DNA of 64,000 nucleotides, from positions 1 to 64,000 of the forward strand of contig NZ_JAAGLT010000029.1 of assembly GCF_010548275.1 (NCBI RefSeq), in the 5' to 3' direction. Position 1 is the stretch's first letter. Every line of letters starts with the position of its first letter. Source of the DNA: Streptomyces sp. SID12488. Its GTDB lineage: Bacteria > Actinomycetota > Actinomycetes > Streptomycetales > Streptomycetaceae. The notes below the pieces were generated by a model, which saw only the letters and a program-made list of their open reading frames with translations, was not told where the DNA came from and searched no databases. The translations under genes were made by a program, and so were the position numbers. This document shows positions 15,371 to 23,268 of this stretch, piece by piece.

Positions 15371-15970
15371 ATGACGGAGAAACCGGACCAGGTGGCAGGG
15401 CTTTTGCTCGCGGCAGGCGGGGGGCAACGGCTCGGCGGGCGGCCCAAGGCCCTTCTCGAACACCGCGGACACCTTCTCGTCGAACACGCGGCCGACGCCC
15501 TGCGCGCGGCGGGCTGCACTCCGGTCCATGTCGTGCTCGGGGCGCAGGCCGACGACGTACGCAAGCGGGCGGATCTGCCCGGGTGCGTTCTGGTGGACAA
15601 CCCGGAGTGGGCGGAGGGTATGGGGTCCTCGCTGCGGGCCGGGCTGGCGTCCCTGCGCGGCTCCGGGGCACGCGCGGCCCTCGTCTCGCTCGTCGACCAG
15701 CCGGGCATCGGGCCGGAGGCCATGGCCCGCGTCCTCGCCGCGTACACGTCCGAGGAGTCCCTCGCGGCGGCCTCGTACGACGGGACGCGCGGGCATCCAG
15801 TGCTGTTCGGCGCTGCCCACTGGACCGGCGTCGCGGCGGCGGCGATCGGTGACCGGGGCGCCCGCGACTACCTCAGGGCCCACCACGAAGCGATCACCCT
15901 CGTCGAGTGCGGAGATGTGGCTCAGCCGTACGACATCGACACACCGCCCGACCTGGACCGCCTGGTGTAG
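15371..15970 (+). CDS. MobA/MocA-like nucleotidyltransferase
   Basis: A 199-residue NTP transferase-like protein. The nucleotide-binding loop LLLAAGGGQRLGGRPKALLEHRG is near the N-terminus and the metal-binding region reads LVSLVDQPGIGPEAMARVLAAY, with the later GTRGHPVLFGAAHW. These match MocA/MobA-like enzymes that transfer CMP or GMP to molybdopterin for molybdenum enzymes such as xanthine dehydrogenase. The context, beside purine catabolism genes, fits maturation of a xanthine dehydrogenase encoded elsewhere, but that is inference. AGGAGG stands just before the ATG. Confidence 0.82.
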   Translation: MTEKPDQVAGLLLAAGGGQRLGGRPKALLEHRGHLLVEHAADALRAAGCTPVHVVLGAQADDVRKRADLPGCVLVDNPEWAEGMGSSLRAGLASLRGSGARAALVSLVDQPGIGPEAMARVLAAYTSEESLAAASYDGTRGHPVLFGAAHWTGVAAAAIGDRGARDYLRAHHEAITLVECGDVAQPYDIDTPPDLDRLV

Positions 15971-15997
15971 AGGCTTCTCGCCGCGAAGAATCTCGAC

Positions 15998-16038
15998 ATC
16001 AACAAATCATTGAACTTCCACGATGAGGAAACTAGCAT
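15998..16038 (+). promoter_or_regulatory. aceB promoter with two adjacent operators
   Basis: ATCAACAAATCATTGAA (15998-16014) and TTCCACGATGAGGAA (16016-16030) stand one base apart. A -35 candidate TTGAAC (16010-16015) and a -10 candidate TAGCAT (16033-16038) are separated by exactly 17 bases. The TTCC-N7-GGAA site therefore fills the spacer and the TCAAC-N5-TTGAA site covers the -35 box, the same design as at allB but on the other strand. This is a classical position for repression. Confidence 0.72.
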
Positions 16039-16110
16039 CCACTGATCAGAAACATCCGTTCCATGCAGCCACAGCAGCCCACATCAGCCCGCTGAAGGAA
16101 GTGACCGCTC

Positions 16111-17742
16111 ATGTCCGCACCAGCGCCGTCCCCGCTGGCCATCGTCGACGCCGAGCCCCTGCCCCGGCAGGAGGAGGTGCTCACCGACGCGGCGCTGGCC
16201 TTCGTGGCCGAGCTGCACCGGCGCTTCACGCCCCGGCGCAACGAACTCCTCGCGCGCCGTGCGGAGCGCCGCGCCGAGATCGCCCGCACCTCGACCCTCG
16301 ACTTCCTCCCCGAGACGGCCGCGATCCGCGCCGACGACTCCTGGCGGGTCGCCCCGTCCCCCGCGGCCCTGAACGACCGGCGCGTCGAGATCACCGGCCC
16401 GACCGACCGCAAGATGACGATCAACGCCCTCAACTCCGGCGCGAAGATCTGGCTCGCGGACTTCGAGGACGCCTCCGCGCCGACCTGGGAGAACGTGGTC
16501 CTCGGACAGGTCAACCTGGCCGACGCCTACACCCGGAACATCGACTTCACCGACCCGGCGAGCGGCAAGTCGTACGCCCTCAAGGCCGATGCCGAACTCG
16601 CGACCGTCGTCATGCGTCCGCGCGGCTGGCACCTGAACGAACGCCACCTCCAGCTCGACGGTCAGCAGGTGCCCGGCGCCCTCGTCGACTTCGGCCTCTA
16701 CTTCTTCCACAACGCGCAGCGCCTCCTCGATCTCGGCAAGGGCCCGTACTTCTACCTCCCGAAGACCGAGTCGCACCTCGAAGCCCGTCTGTGGAACGAC
16801 GTGTTCGTGTTCGCGCAGGACTACGTCGGCATCCCGCAGGGCACCGTCCGCGCGACCGTTCTCATCGAGACGATCACGGCCGCGTACGAGATGGACGAGA
16901 TCCTCTACGAACTCCGCGACCACGCCTCCGGGTTGAACGCGGGGCGCTGGGACTATCTGTTCTCCATCGTCAAGAACTTCCGTGACGGCGGCGCCAAGTT
17001 CGTCCTCCCGGACCGCAACGCCGTGACGATGACAGCCCCGTTCATGCGCGCATACACCGAACTCCTCGTCCGCACCTGCCACAAGCGCGGCGCGCACGCG
17101 ATCGGCGGCATGGCGGCGTTCATCCCGTCCCGGCGCGACGAAGAGGTCAACAAGGTCGCCTTCGAGAAGGTCAAGGCCGACAAGGACCGTGAGGCCGGTG
17201 ACGGTTTCGACGGTTCCTGGGTCGCCCATCCCGACCTCGTCCCGATCGCCATGGCCTCCTTCGACGCGGTCCTCGGTGACCGGCCGAACCAGAAGGACCG
17301 CCTCCGCGAGGACGTCCACGTCGAGGCCGCCGACCTGATCGCCGTCGACTCGCTCAAGGCCAGCCCGACGTACGACGGACTGGTCAACGCCGTGCAGGTC
17401 GGCATCCGTTACATCGAGGCGTGGCTGCGCGGGCTCGGCGCGGTCGCCATCTTCAACCTCATGGAGGACGCGGCCACCGCCGAGATCTCCCGCTCGCAGA
17501 TCTGGCAGTGGATCAACGCGGGCGTCGAGTTCGAGCACGCCGGGAACACGGTGACGGCCACGCCGGAACTCGCCCGCAAGATCGCCGCCGAGGAACTCGC
17601 CGACATCCGCGCCGAGATCGGCGACGAGGCCTTCGCGGCCGGCCACTGGCAGCAGGCCCACGACCTGCTCCTGACCGTCGCCCTCGACGACGACTACGCG
17701 GACTTCCTGACCCTGCCGGCGTACGAGCAGCTCAAGGGCTGA
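16111..17742 (+). CDS. aceB: malate synthase A
   Basis: A 543-residue enzyme that condenses glyoxylate with acetyl-CoA to malate. Family hallmarks are clear: LNSGAKIWLADFEDASAPTW, VMRPRGWHLNERHL, the catalytic Arg region GTVRATVLIETITAAYEMDEI, the substrate loop GLNAGRWDYLFSIVKNF, GGMAAFIPSRRDEEVN, and the C-terminal GVEFEHAGNTVTATPELA. The length fits the A-type enzyme. The ATG follows GAAGGAA. The two operators upstream tie it to the allantoin regulon, so it probably serves glyoxylate produced from purines rather than from the glyoxylate bypass. Its stop is only four bases from the convergent SelT-like gene, so its terminator lies inside that gene. Confidence 0.97.
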   Translation: MSAPAPSPLAIVDAEPLPRQEEVLTDAALAFVAELHRRFTPRRNELLARRAERRAEIARTSTLDFLPETAAIRADDSWRVAPSPAALNDRRVEITGPTDRKMTINALNSGAKIWLADFEDASAPTWENVVLGQVNLADAYTRNIDFTDPASGKSYALKADAELATVVMRPRGWHLNERHLQLDGQQVPGALVDFGLYFFHNAQRLLDLGKGPYFYLPKTESHLEARLWNDVFVFAQDYVGIPQGTVRATVLIETITAAYEMDEILYELRDHASGLNAGRWDYLFSIVKNFRDGGAKFVLPDRNAVTMTAPFMRAYTELLVRTCHKRGAHAIGGMAAFIPSRRDEEVNKVAFEKVKADKDREAGDGFDGSWVAHPDLVPIAMASFDAVLGDRPNQKDRLREDVHVEAADLIAVDSLKASPTYDGLVNAVQVGIRYIEAWLRGLGAVAIFNLMEDAATAEISRSQIWQWINAGVEFEHAGNTVTATPELARKIAAEELADIRAEIGDEAFAAGHWQQAHDLLLTVALDDDYADFLTLPAYEQLKG

Positions 17743-17746
17743 TCTT

Positions 17747-18034
17747 CTACGAAGCCGGCTTGTCCGAGTGGCCCAGGGACTTTCCCGGGGCCACTCGGTC
17801 GCGTACGGCCTGCTTCACGGCCGTGGGCTCCGGGAAGCCCTGTTCCCTGCGGTCCCAGACCACCTCGTCGTCGACCCGGACGACGAACACGCCGCCGGTG
17901 CCGGGCTTGAGCGACAGCTCGCCGAGCTCCGCCTCGAAGGTGGTGAGCAACTCCTGCGCCAGCCAGGCCGCGCGGGGCAGCCAACGGCACTGGGTGCAGT
18001 ACTCGATCTGTACCACCGGTCCAACACGGTTCAT
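17747..18034 (-). CDS. SelT/W/H-like (Rdx family) thioredoxin-fold protein
   Basis: A 95-residue protein with a CxxC redox motif (Cys13 and Cys16, in EYCTQCRW) at the position where eukaryotic SelT/W/H proteins carry CxxU. VFVVRVDDEVVWDRREQGFPE is the second signature of the family. It is presumably a small cytoplasmic redox protein; the partner is unknown. Its ATG overlaps the stop of the HipA-like kinase gene by four bases (ATGA), so the two are made together. The 3' part of the gene contains an 11-bp stem hairpin that probably ends the convergent aceB transcript. Confidence 0.85.
   Translation of the reverse strand: MNRVGPVVQIEYCTQCRWLPRAAWLAQELLTTFEAELGELSLKPGTGGVFVVRVDDEVVWDRREQGFPEPTAVKQAVRDRVAPGKSLGHSDKPAS
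17764..17798 (+). terminator. hairpin terminator of aceB inside the convergent gene
   Basis: Arms CCGAGTGGCCC (17764-17774) and GGGCCACTCGG (17788-17798) pair perfectly over 11 bases; the loop itself contains GGGA/TCCC, which can extend the structure. It begins 22 bases past the aceB stop but lies within the coding part of the opposite gene. The two mRNAs must therefore overlap at their 3' ends. Confidence 0.6.
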
Positions 18035-18942
18035 CCGAGATGCACCGACCAATCCTGTTCCGCCGCCGGTTTGCCGTGCAGGTCGGGGACCTGCTTGAGC
18101 CAGTTCGGCCGGTCCCGCTGTGTCTTCGCCGCGCGTCGGGCGTCCTCGGCGGCCAGTTCCTCGCGGCCGGGGAACTCGGTGGGCAGCCAGGAAGCGGACG
18201 CCCGCACGCGCGCGTGGAGGTACGACAGATAGGCGTCCCGGACCTCGTCGGAGGTCGTGAAGCCCGCCTCGATCTCCAGCCAGGCGTCCGGTACCTCGGC
18301 CAGCACCTCGCGCAGCAGTTCCTCCGTGACACGGGGCGCCAGTTCGGTGTCGGCGGCGCGGGTGTCCGGGGCGTAGCGGCCGAGGGCGTGGCGGCGGAAG
18401 TCGTAGGCCTTCTCCGGTGCCGACAGGTCCCATCTGTGGTGGAAGACGAGGGCGGCGCCGTGGTCGATCAGCCACAGGTGCGGCGGCGCGATACCGAAGG
18501 TGGGCCACACCATCAGATTGGAGCTGTGCGTCGTACGGTCCACGTTGACGGTGAGGGCGTCCAGCCAGACGATCCGGCCCGCCTCCAGTGGATCGACGTC
18601 GAACGAGGCCGCCGTCCGAGGGGTGAAGTCCTTCGCGCCCGGCAGATAGTCCATGCCCAGGTTGAGGCCGGCGCTGGCGTGCAGCAGGTCCTGGACCTCC
18701 TGGTGGGGCTCGTGGGCGCCGGTGGCCGGGTCGAAGTGGACGAGGACCAGCTCGGGGAAGCGCAGCCCGAGAGCGCGTGCGAGCTCTCCGACGACCACCT
18801 CGGCGACCAGGGCCTTGCGGCCCTGCGCGGAGCCGGTGAACTTCACGACGTAGGTGCCGAGGTCGTCGGCCTCGACCACCCCTGGGACGGAACCTCCCGA
18901 TCTCAGGGGTTCGACGTAGCGGGTTGCCGTGACCTCTCTCAT
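18031..18942 (-). CDS. HipA-like kinase family protein
   Basis: A 303-residue protein resembling the HipA-like family of actinobacteria. Motifs visible are YVVKFTGSAQGRKALVAEVVVGELAR (nucleotide-binding Lys and helix), then VWLDALTVNVDRTTHSSNLMVW and HLWLIDHGAALVFHH, which have the order of a catalytic N/D loop and the metal-binding Asp of HipA/PI3K-like kinases. Unlike a toxin-antitoxin HipA, no HipB-type helix-turn-helix gene is adjacent; instead it is coupled by ATGA overlap to the SelT/W-like gene. The ATG at 18942 is preferred to one at 18996 because the latter would lie within the mobile-element remnant. The mRNA leader is that remnant (18955-19080). Confidence 0.72.
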   Translation of the reverse strand: MREVTATRYVEPLRSGGSVPGVVEADDLGTYVVKFTGSAQGRKALVAEVVVGELARALGLRFPELVLVHFDPATGAHEPHQEVQDLLHASAGLNLGMDYLPGAKDFTPRTAASFDVDPLEAGRIVWLDALTVNVDRTTHSSNLMVWPTFGIAPPHLWLIDHGAALVFHHRWDLSAPEKAYDFRRHALGRYAPDTRAADTELAPRVTEELLREVLAEVPDAWLEIEAGFTTSDEVRDAYLSYLHARVRASASWLPTEFPGREELAAEDARRAAKTQRDRPNWLKQVPDLHGKPAAEQDWSVHLG

Positions 18943-18954
18943 GACGCGAGCATA

Positions 18955-19080
18955 TTGAATCCTCCCCCAGCTGAAGCAAGGGGATTCCTGGCTCACGCCG
19001 CCTGCGGGTCAGCGACCCGACAGGTCTTCCACGATCAACACCAGCCGGGTTGAAACCAGCCCGGTTTGTACCGCAAAGCC
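18955..19080 (-). mobile_element. right-end remnant of an IS200/IS605-type (TnpB) element, omegaRNA-like
   Basis: Read on the minus strand the segment holds three hairpins in a row and ends ...GAATCCCC, TTGCTTCAGC, TGGGGGAGGATTCAA. I know that terminal arrangement (GAATCCCC, short loop, GGGGAGGATTCAA) as the right end of IS605/IS1341 elements, where it forms the 3' scaffold of the TnpB guide RNA. The hairpins are 18957-18988 (GAATC/GATTC with CCCC/GGGG), 19005-19019 (CGGGTC-AGC-GACCCG) and 19045-19064 (CCGGG/CCCGG). No tnpB coding sequence survives next to it. The element end is 12 bases before the HipA-like start codon. The identification is from memory of such ends, so it is tentative. Confidence 0.45.
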
Positions 19081-19191
19081 TGGAGGTGCATGTACTGTCT
19101 TGGTTCTCGATCAGCACGATGTACGCGCTTGGTTCTCGCAGCGCACGGTGGCGATCCTACCCAACCTCGTGGTCGGCTTTCCGCGCCGGCC

Positions 19192-21420
19192 TCAGCGCCA
19201 GGAAGGATGCCCCTCCGGTGTGCTGCCGGTGGTGAGCTTGCGGGAACCCGTGCCGTCCGCGCGGATCGCCCAGACCGCCGGCCGGTCGAGGGGACCCCGG
19301 ACGAAGGCCACCCACTTGCCGTCCGGTGACCAGACCGGGTCCATCTCCTGGGCGGCCGTCCGCACCAGTGTCCTGTCGTCGCTGCCGTCGGCCTTGGCGA
19401 TGCGGATGTCCCCACCCGTCCCCTCGCCCGGTGCTCCGGCGGTGTACGCGAAGTAGCGGCCGTCCGGGGACCAGAAGGGGTCCAGTGCCCGCCGGGACTG
19501 GTGGGTCACCTGCCGGGGTTCGGCGCCCGGCTGTGCCGGATCGACTACGTGGACCTGCCAGCCCGACGTCTTCTGCAGGCAGACGGCGATGCGCTTGCCG
19601 TCGGGGGACCAGGCCGGGTCCTCCACCGTCCCGGAGCCGGAGGTCAGTTGCTGCGTGGAGCCGTCCGAGACGTTCACGGCGAACAACTGCTGCACACCGT
19701 CCGCGCGGCGCAGGACGGCCAGTCGCTTGCCGTCCGGGGACCAGGAGACCCGGCCGCCCGAGATGGTGGCGATCCGGCGGACGCGGGTACCGTCCGTGTT
19801 CGCCGTCCACACGGCCGACCCTTCCGCCGTCTTACGGGTGAACGCGAACGACTTGCGGTCGGGGGACCACTGCGGGAGGGCGTCGCAGGTCCCGTCGATC
19901 AGCTGTTCAGGGTTGTCCGTGGTGGAGTCGCGGCGGCCGATCACGCTGTGGCATTCCGTCGATCCGGGGTCCGTGTCCAGCCGGACCAGCAGCGCGGCGT
20001 CGGGGAACGCGGCGGGGGTCGATCGCCGGGGCGACGGCGAGGTTCCGCCGGCGTTGTCGGCTCCGGGCTCGCCGGAACCGGTCCAGGGGTGCCACACGAG
20101 CAGCCCCGCGATGGCCGCCGCGACCAGCAGTGCCGCTGCGGCGACCGTGGCTCGGCGTCCCCTCCGTGCCCCGGCGTCGCCGGACGGGACGAGCCCTCCG
20201 GAAGGCTGTACGGGCGTGACGTCCGGCGGGGGCCCGAAGCCGGGGCCTGGTGACGACCGGACGGTGAGGGCGTGGGAGGCCATGACCTGGTCCCCGGCAG
20301 GCGCCGGCAGGGCGGGCGTGGCGGGGCGCGGGTCAGTGGCCGGTGCGTGTTCTTCGGCGACCGGGGGCGGCGCGGACACCGTCGCGCGCTGGTCGCCGGC
20401 CAGTGCCTGTCCATCAGCGACCGGCGGCGGCCCGGACACCGTCGTACGCGGATCGGCGGCCAGGGACTGGCCCTCAGCGACCGCTGGCGGCCAGGACACC
20501 GTCGTGCGCGGATCGGTGGGTACGGCCGACGGGTGGTCCGTTGCCGCGAGGTACGCCGCGGGGGCCTGCTTCCGTAGGAGCGCGGTCGCCTCGGCGGGCA
20601 GCCAGGCGTCCGACGGGTGCTGGACCGTGAGCTGGTCGAGGAACTCCGACGGGCCGGGGCGGTCGAGCGGGTCCTTGGCCAGACAGGCCGCGACCAGTCC
20701 GCGCAGCAGGTCGGGCACGTCCGTGAGATCCGGCTGTTCGTGGACGACGCGGTAGGGCCAGGCGGCCGACCCGCCGTCGCCGAAGGGAGCGCGGCCCGCC
20801 GCCTGGCTGAGCACCACGCCCAGCGCGAACATGTCCACCGCGGGAGTGAGCTTGCCGCCGGTGAGCTGCTCCGGCGCGAGGAAGCCGAGCGTGCCGATCT
20901 GGAACCCGGTCTGGGTGAGGGCCGTGCCGTCGAGGGCCCGCGCGATGCCGAAGTCGATGACCCGGGGGCCGTCCTCCGCGACGATGATGTTGGCGGGTTT
21001 CAGGTCGCGGTGGATGACCCCGGCCTGATGGATCGCGGCCAGCGCCTCGGCGAGGCCGGCGGCCAGCACGGTGAGCGTGTCCGTGGGAAGGGGGCCCGTC
21101 TGGTCGAGCAGGTCCCGCAGGGTGGGGCCGGGTACGTAGGCCGTCACCAGCCAGGCCGGTTCGCCCTCCGGGTCGGCGTCCACGACCGGCGCGGTGTGGA
21201 AGCCGCCGACGCGGCGGGCCGCGGCCACCTCGTCGGCGAATCTGCGCCGGAAGCCCGGTTCCGTGCTCAGTTCGGGCCGTACGACCTTGACGGCCACCGC
21301 CCGGCCCGACCGCGACCGGCCGAAGTAGACGACGCCCATTCCGCCCTGGCCGAGGCGTCCGACCAGCCGGTATCTGCCGTCCCCGACAGAGGCGGGATCA
21401 CCTGCTCCGAGCGGTTTCAT
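19192..21420 (-). CDS. membrane Ser/Thr protein kinase with C-terminal beta-propeller
   Basis: A 742-residue receptor-type kinase. The kinase domain (about 17-275) has the glycine loop GQGGMGVVYFG, Lys45, the catalytic HRDLKPAN (Asp139), DFG (Asp156) and the APE motif. The linker (303-378) contains 3.5 copies of a 20-residue repeat of the form DPRTTVSxPPPVAxGQxLA. One transmembrane helix lies at about 424-444. Outside are some six TolB/PD40-type blades, each with WSPDGK or WSPDRK. It should phosphorylate cytoplasmic targets in response to something bound by the extracellular propeller. It has no PASTA repeats, so it is not PknB. It is transcribed alone. Confidence 0.93.
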   Translation of the reverse strand: MKPLGAGDPASVGDGRYRLVGRLGQGGMGVVYFGRSRSGRAVAVKVVRPELSTEPGFRRRFADEVAAARRVGGFHTAPVVDADPEGEPAWLVTAYVPGPTLRDLLDQTGPLPTDTLTVLAAGLAEALAAIHQAGVIHRDLKPANIIVAEDGPRVIDFGIARALDGTALTQTGFQIGTLGFLAPEQLTGGKLTPAVDMFALGVVLSQAAGRAPFGDGGSAAWPYRVVHEQPDLTDVPDLLRGLVAACLAKDPLDRPGPSEFLDQLTVQHPSDAWLPAEATALLRKQAPAAYLAATDHPSAVPTDPRTTVSWPPAVAEGQSLAADPRTTVSGPPPVADGQALAGDQRATVSAPPPVAEEHAPATDPRPATPALPAPAGDQVMASHALTVRSSPGPGFGPPPDVTPVQPSGGLVPSGDAGARRGRRATVAAAALLVAAAIAGLLVWHPWTGSGEPGADNAGGTSPSPRRSTPAAFPDAALLVRLDTDPGSTECHSVIGRRDSTTDNPEQLIDGTCDALPQWSPDRKSFAFTRKTAEGSAVWTANTDGTRVRRIATISGGRVSWSPDGKRLAVLRRADGVQQLFAVNVSDGSTQQLTSGSGTVEDPAWSPDGKRIAVCLQKTSGWQVHVVDPAQPGAEPRQVTHQSRRALDPFWSPDGRYFAYTAGAPGEGTGGDIRIAKADGSDDRTLVRTAAQEMDPVWSPDGKWVAFVRGPLDRPAVWAIRADGTGSRKLTTGSTPEGHPSWR

Positions 21421-21577
21421 GACTCCCCCATCTCACCTCTGCGGCCCGGCTGTGGGAACTCATCGCTCCGGCCCCCGTCCCCGTCGAGCGGCCGAAATCA
21501 GCCGCGAGGCTCCCCATTACCGGCCATCAGTCTAGGTGTTCCGCTCATGACGTCATCGGGTCCGGAACGGTTCCCCT

Positions 21578-23119
21578 TCACCGCGCCGGTTTCCCCGCCA
21601 GCGGATTCCACAGCGGCAGATAGCGGGCGTCGGCGCCGTCGGCACCGGTCCAGCGCAGCAGCAGGTTGGTCTTGCCGGGCAGGGTGGGCGAGGCGAGGAG
21701 TGCGGCGGCCTCGGGGAGGTCGTGGCGGGCCAGCTCCCGGCGTACGGCCTGCCAGGGGTCGAAGCCGGGGTGGCGTTCCCGCAGCACCTCCGCGACCTCA
21801 GTGAGGTGGTTGACGACCAGGCAGTACACGAGCCGCTCCCAGCCCGCCGCCCGCGTCACGTCCGGCAGCAGCTTCACGCCCTCGGCGTCCCGGTACAGGG
21901 CCTGTACCGGGATTCCATGGGCGTCGACCGCGATCAGGCAGTTCTGGAGGTGGGCCTCGATGACCACGCCGTACCGTGCGAACAGTTCGACGACCGGTGG
22001 CACGGCACAGCGCAGATACGCCGTCCACCAGGCGGCCGGGTCGGCGAGCCCGTCGAGCGGGTTGCCGTCGAAGCCCTCGACCAGCGCGGCGGCGAGCAGC
22101 GGGGTGGCGCCCGGTACGACATGGTCGCGCAGGCCGTCGCGGACCAGGACGGCCAGCTCCTCGAAGGCGAAGTCGGCGGTGCGGTAGCCCCGATCGCTGA
22201 GCCAGACCGGCCGGCCCTCGGCAGCGGCGACGACCGCCGCGTCCGTGCGGCGCAGTGCCAGCAGGTCGTGGCGCCAGAGCCGGCGTACGTCGTTGGTGAT
22301 GCGGACGTCGAGGCTGAACTTGACGAAGAGGTCGTGCTCGGGCGCGTAGAGCGTGCGGACGGCCGCCGTGGGCCAGGTGGCGAACGCGGTCGTGCCCAGC
22401 CGGATCAGCCGGCCGTCCGCGAAGGCGTCCGTCAGGCTCGGGCCGACGAGGTCGAGCTGCCAGGGGTGGGCGGGCAGCAGCCGGTAGCCGGGCGGGGCCG
22501 TGCCGAAGGCGTCGAGTGCGGACACGTCACCCTCCTCGGCCACCGCGTCCTCGCGCACGCCCAGGAGCACCAGCGGGAACGCGGCGTACGCCTCGGGCGC
22601 GTACGGCAGCCAGCCCGCGACCGGGCCGCCGCCGCGCGCCTTGGGCGCCGGGTGGAAGGGGTGCCCGGTGAGAAGGGACTGCTCGGACCGCCGGTACGGG
22701 TCCTCGGGCGGGGTGGTCCGGTCGCGGGCGGTGAGCAGCGCGGCGACCGTGTCCCGGCTGTCGGCCATCTCGGCGGGCAGCTCGGCGTTGGACAGGCCGG
22801 TGTACGCCTGGAGTTCCTCGGCCACGAGCTTGACGAGTTCGGCGTGACCGACCGGGTGCCAGACGCCGTCGCCCGTGTTCACCTCGGGCGCCGCGAGCCT
22901 CCGTGCGCCTCGCACCCGCAGCAGGCGCTCCCCGCTCGGCAGCCGGTACACGCGCGGCTCACCCGGGCCGGGGACCGGCTCTGCCACCTCCCGGAGCAGG
23001 CAGTTGAGCAGGGGCGCGGTCGCGTACGCGTCGGCGCGCGCTCCGATGTCGTCGGGCGCGGGCCCGGCATGGGGTGCGGTGGGGGCCGGGGGTGCGGTGG
23101 GGGGCCTGGTGGGGTCCAC
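21578..23119 (-). CDS. IucA/IucC-family siderophore synthetase
   Basis: A 513-residue NRPS-independent siderophore (NIS) synthetase, which adenylates a carboxylate such as citrate and joins it to an amine or alcohol. The ATP-site motifs are TGHPFHPAPKARGG and the HPWQ box (LLPAHPWQLDLV), followed by KFSLDVRITNDVRRLW, VVIEAHLQNCLIAVD and LYRDAEGVKLLP. The C-terminal FhuF-like/IucC part is KTNLLLRWTGADGADARYLPLWNPL. The GTG start at 23119 has GAGGGAA seven bases upstream. It is divergent from a second synthetase with 149 bases between them. No amine-forming decarboxylase, monooxygenase, acyltransferase or exporter is nearby. Confidence 0.92.
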   Translation of the reverse strand: MDPTRPPTAPPAPTAPHAGPAPDDIGARADAYATAPLLNCLLREVAEPVPGPGEPRVYRLPSGERLLRVRGARRLAAPEVNTGDGVWHPVGHAELVKLVAEELQAYTGLSNAELPAEMADSRDTVAALLTARDRTTPPEDPYRRSEQSLLTGHPFHPAPKARGGGPVAGWLPYAPEAYAAFPLVLLGVREDAVAEEGDVSALDAFGTAPPGYRLLPAHPWQLDLVGPSLTDAFADGRLIRLGTTAFATWPTAAVRTLYAPEHDLFVKFSLDVRITNDVRRLWRHDLLALRRTDAAVVAAAEGRPVWLSDRGYRTADFAFEELAVLVRDGLRDHVVPGATPLLAAALVEGFDGNPLDGLADPAAWWTAYLRCAVPPVVELFARYGVVIEAHLQNCLIAVDAHGIPVQALYRDAEGVKLLPDVTRAAGWERLVYCLVVNHLTEVAEVLRERHPGFDPWQAVRRELARHDLPEAAALLASPTLPGKTNLLLRWTGADGADARYLPLWNPLAGKPAR

Positions 23120-23268
23120 GCGTTCCCTCGTTTCTTACGGTGCTCTCCTACGCTCGCGGTTTCCCGCGGTGCACTGGCGATCAAGTATGTCTGTCGTCGT
23201 CCACGCCCGTTCACCAGCACATACCCGCGCCCAAACCCGCACCCGTACCCCCACCCGAGGAGCCCGCC

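Noticed and set aside
18031..18942. The HipA-like gene as the toxin of a hipBA toxin-antitoxin module.
   Set aside because: There is no HipB-type gene next to it; its operon partner is a SelT/W-like protein.
23120..23268. An IdeR/DmdR iron box was looked for between the two siderophore synthetases.
   Set aside because: No TTAGGTTAG/CTAACCTAA-like palindrome is visible, so iron control is not claimed.
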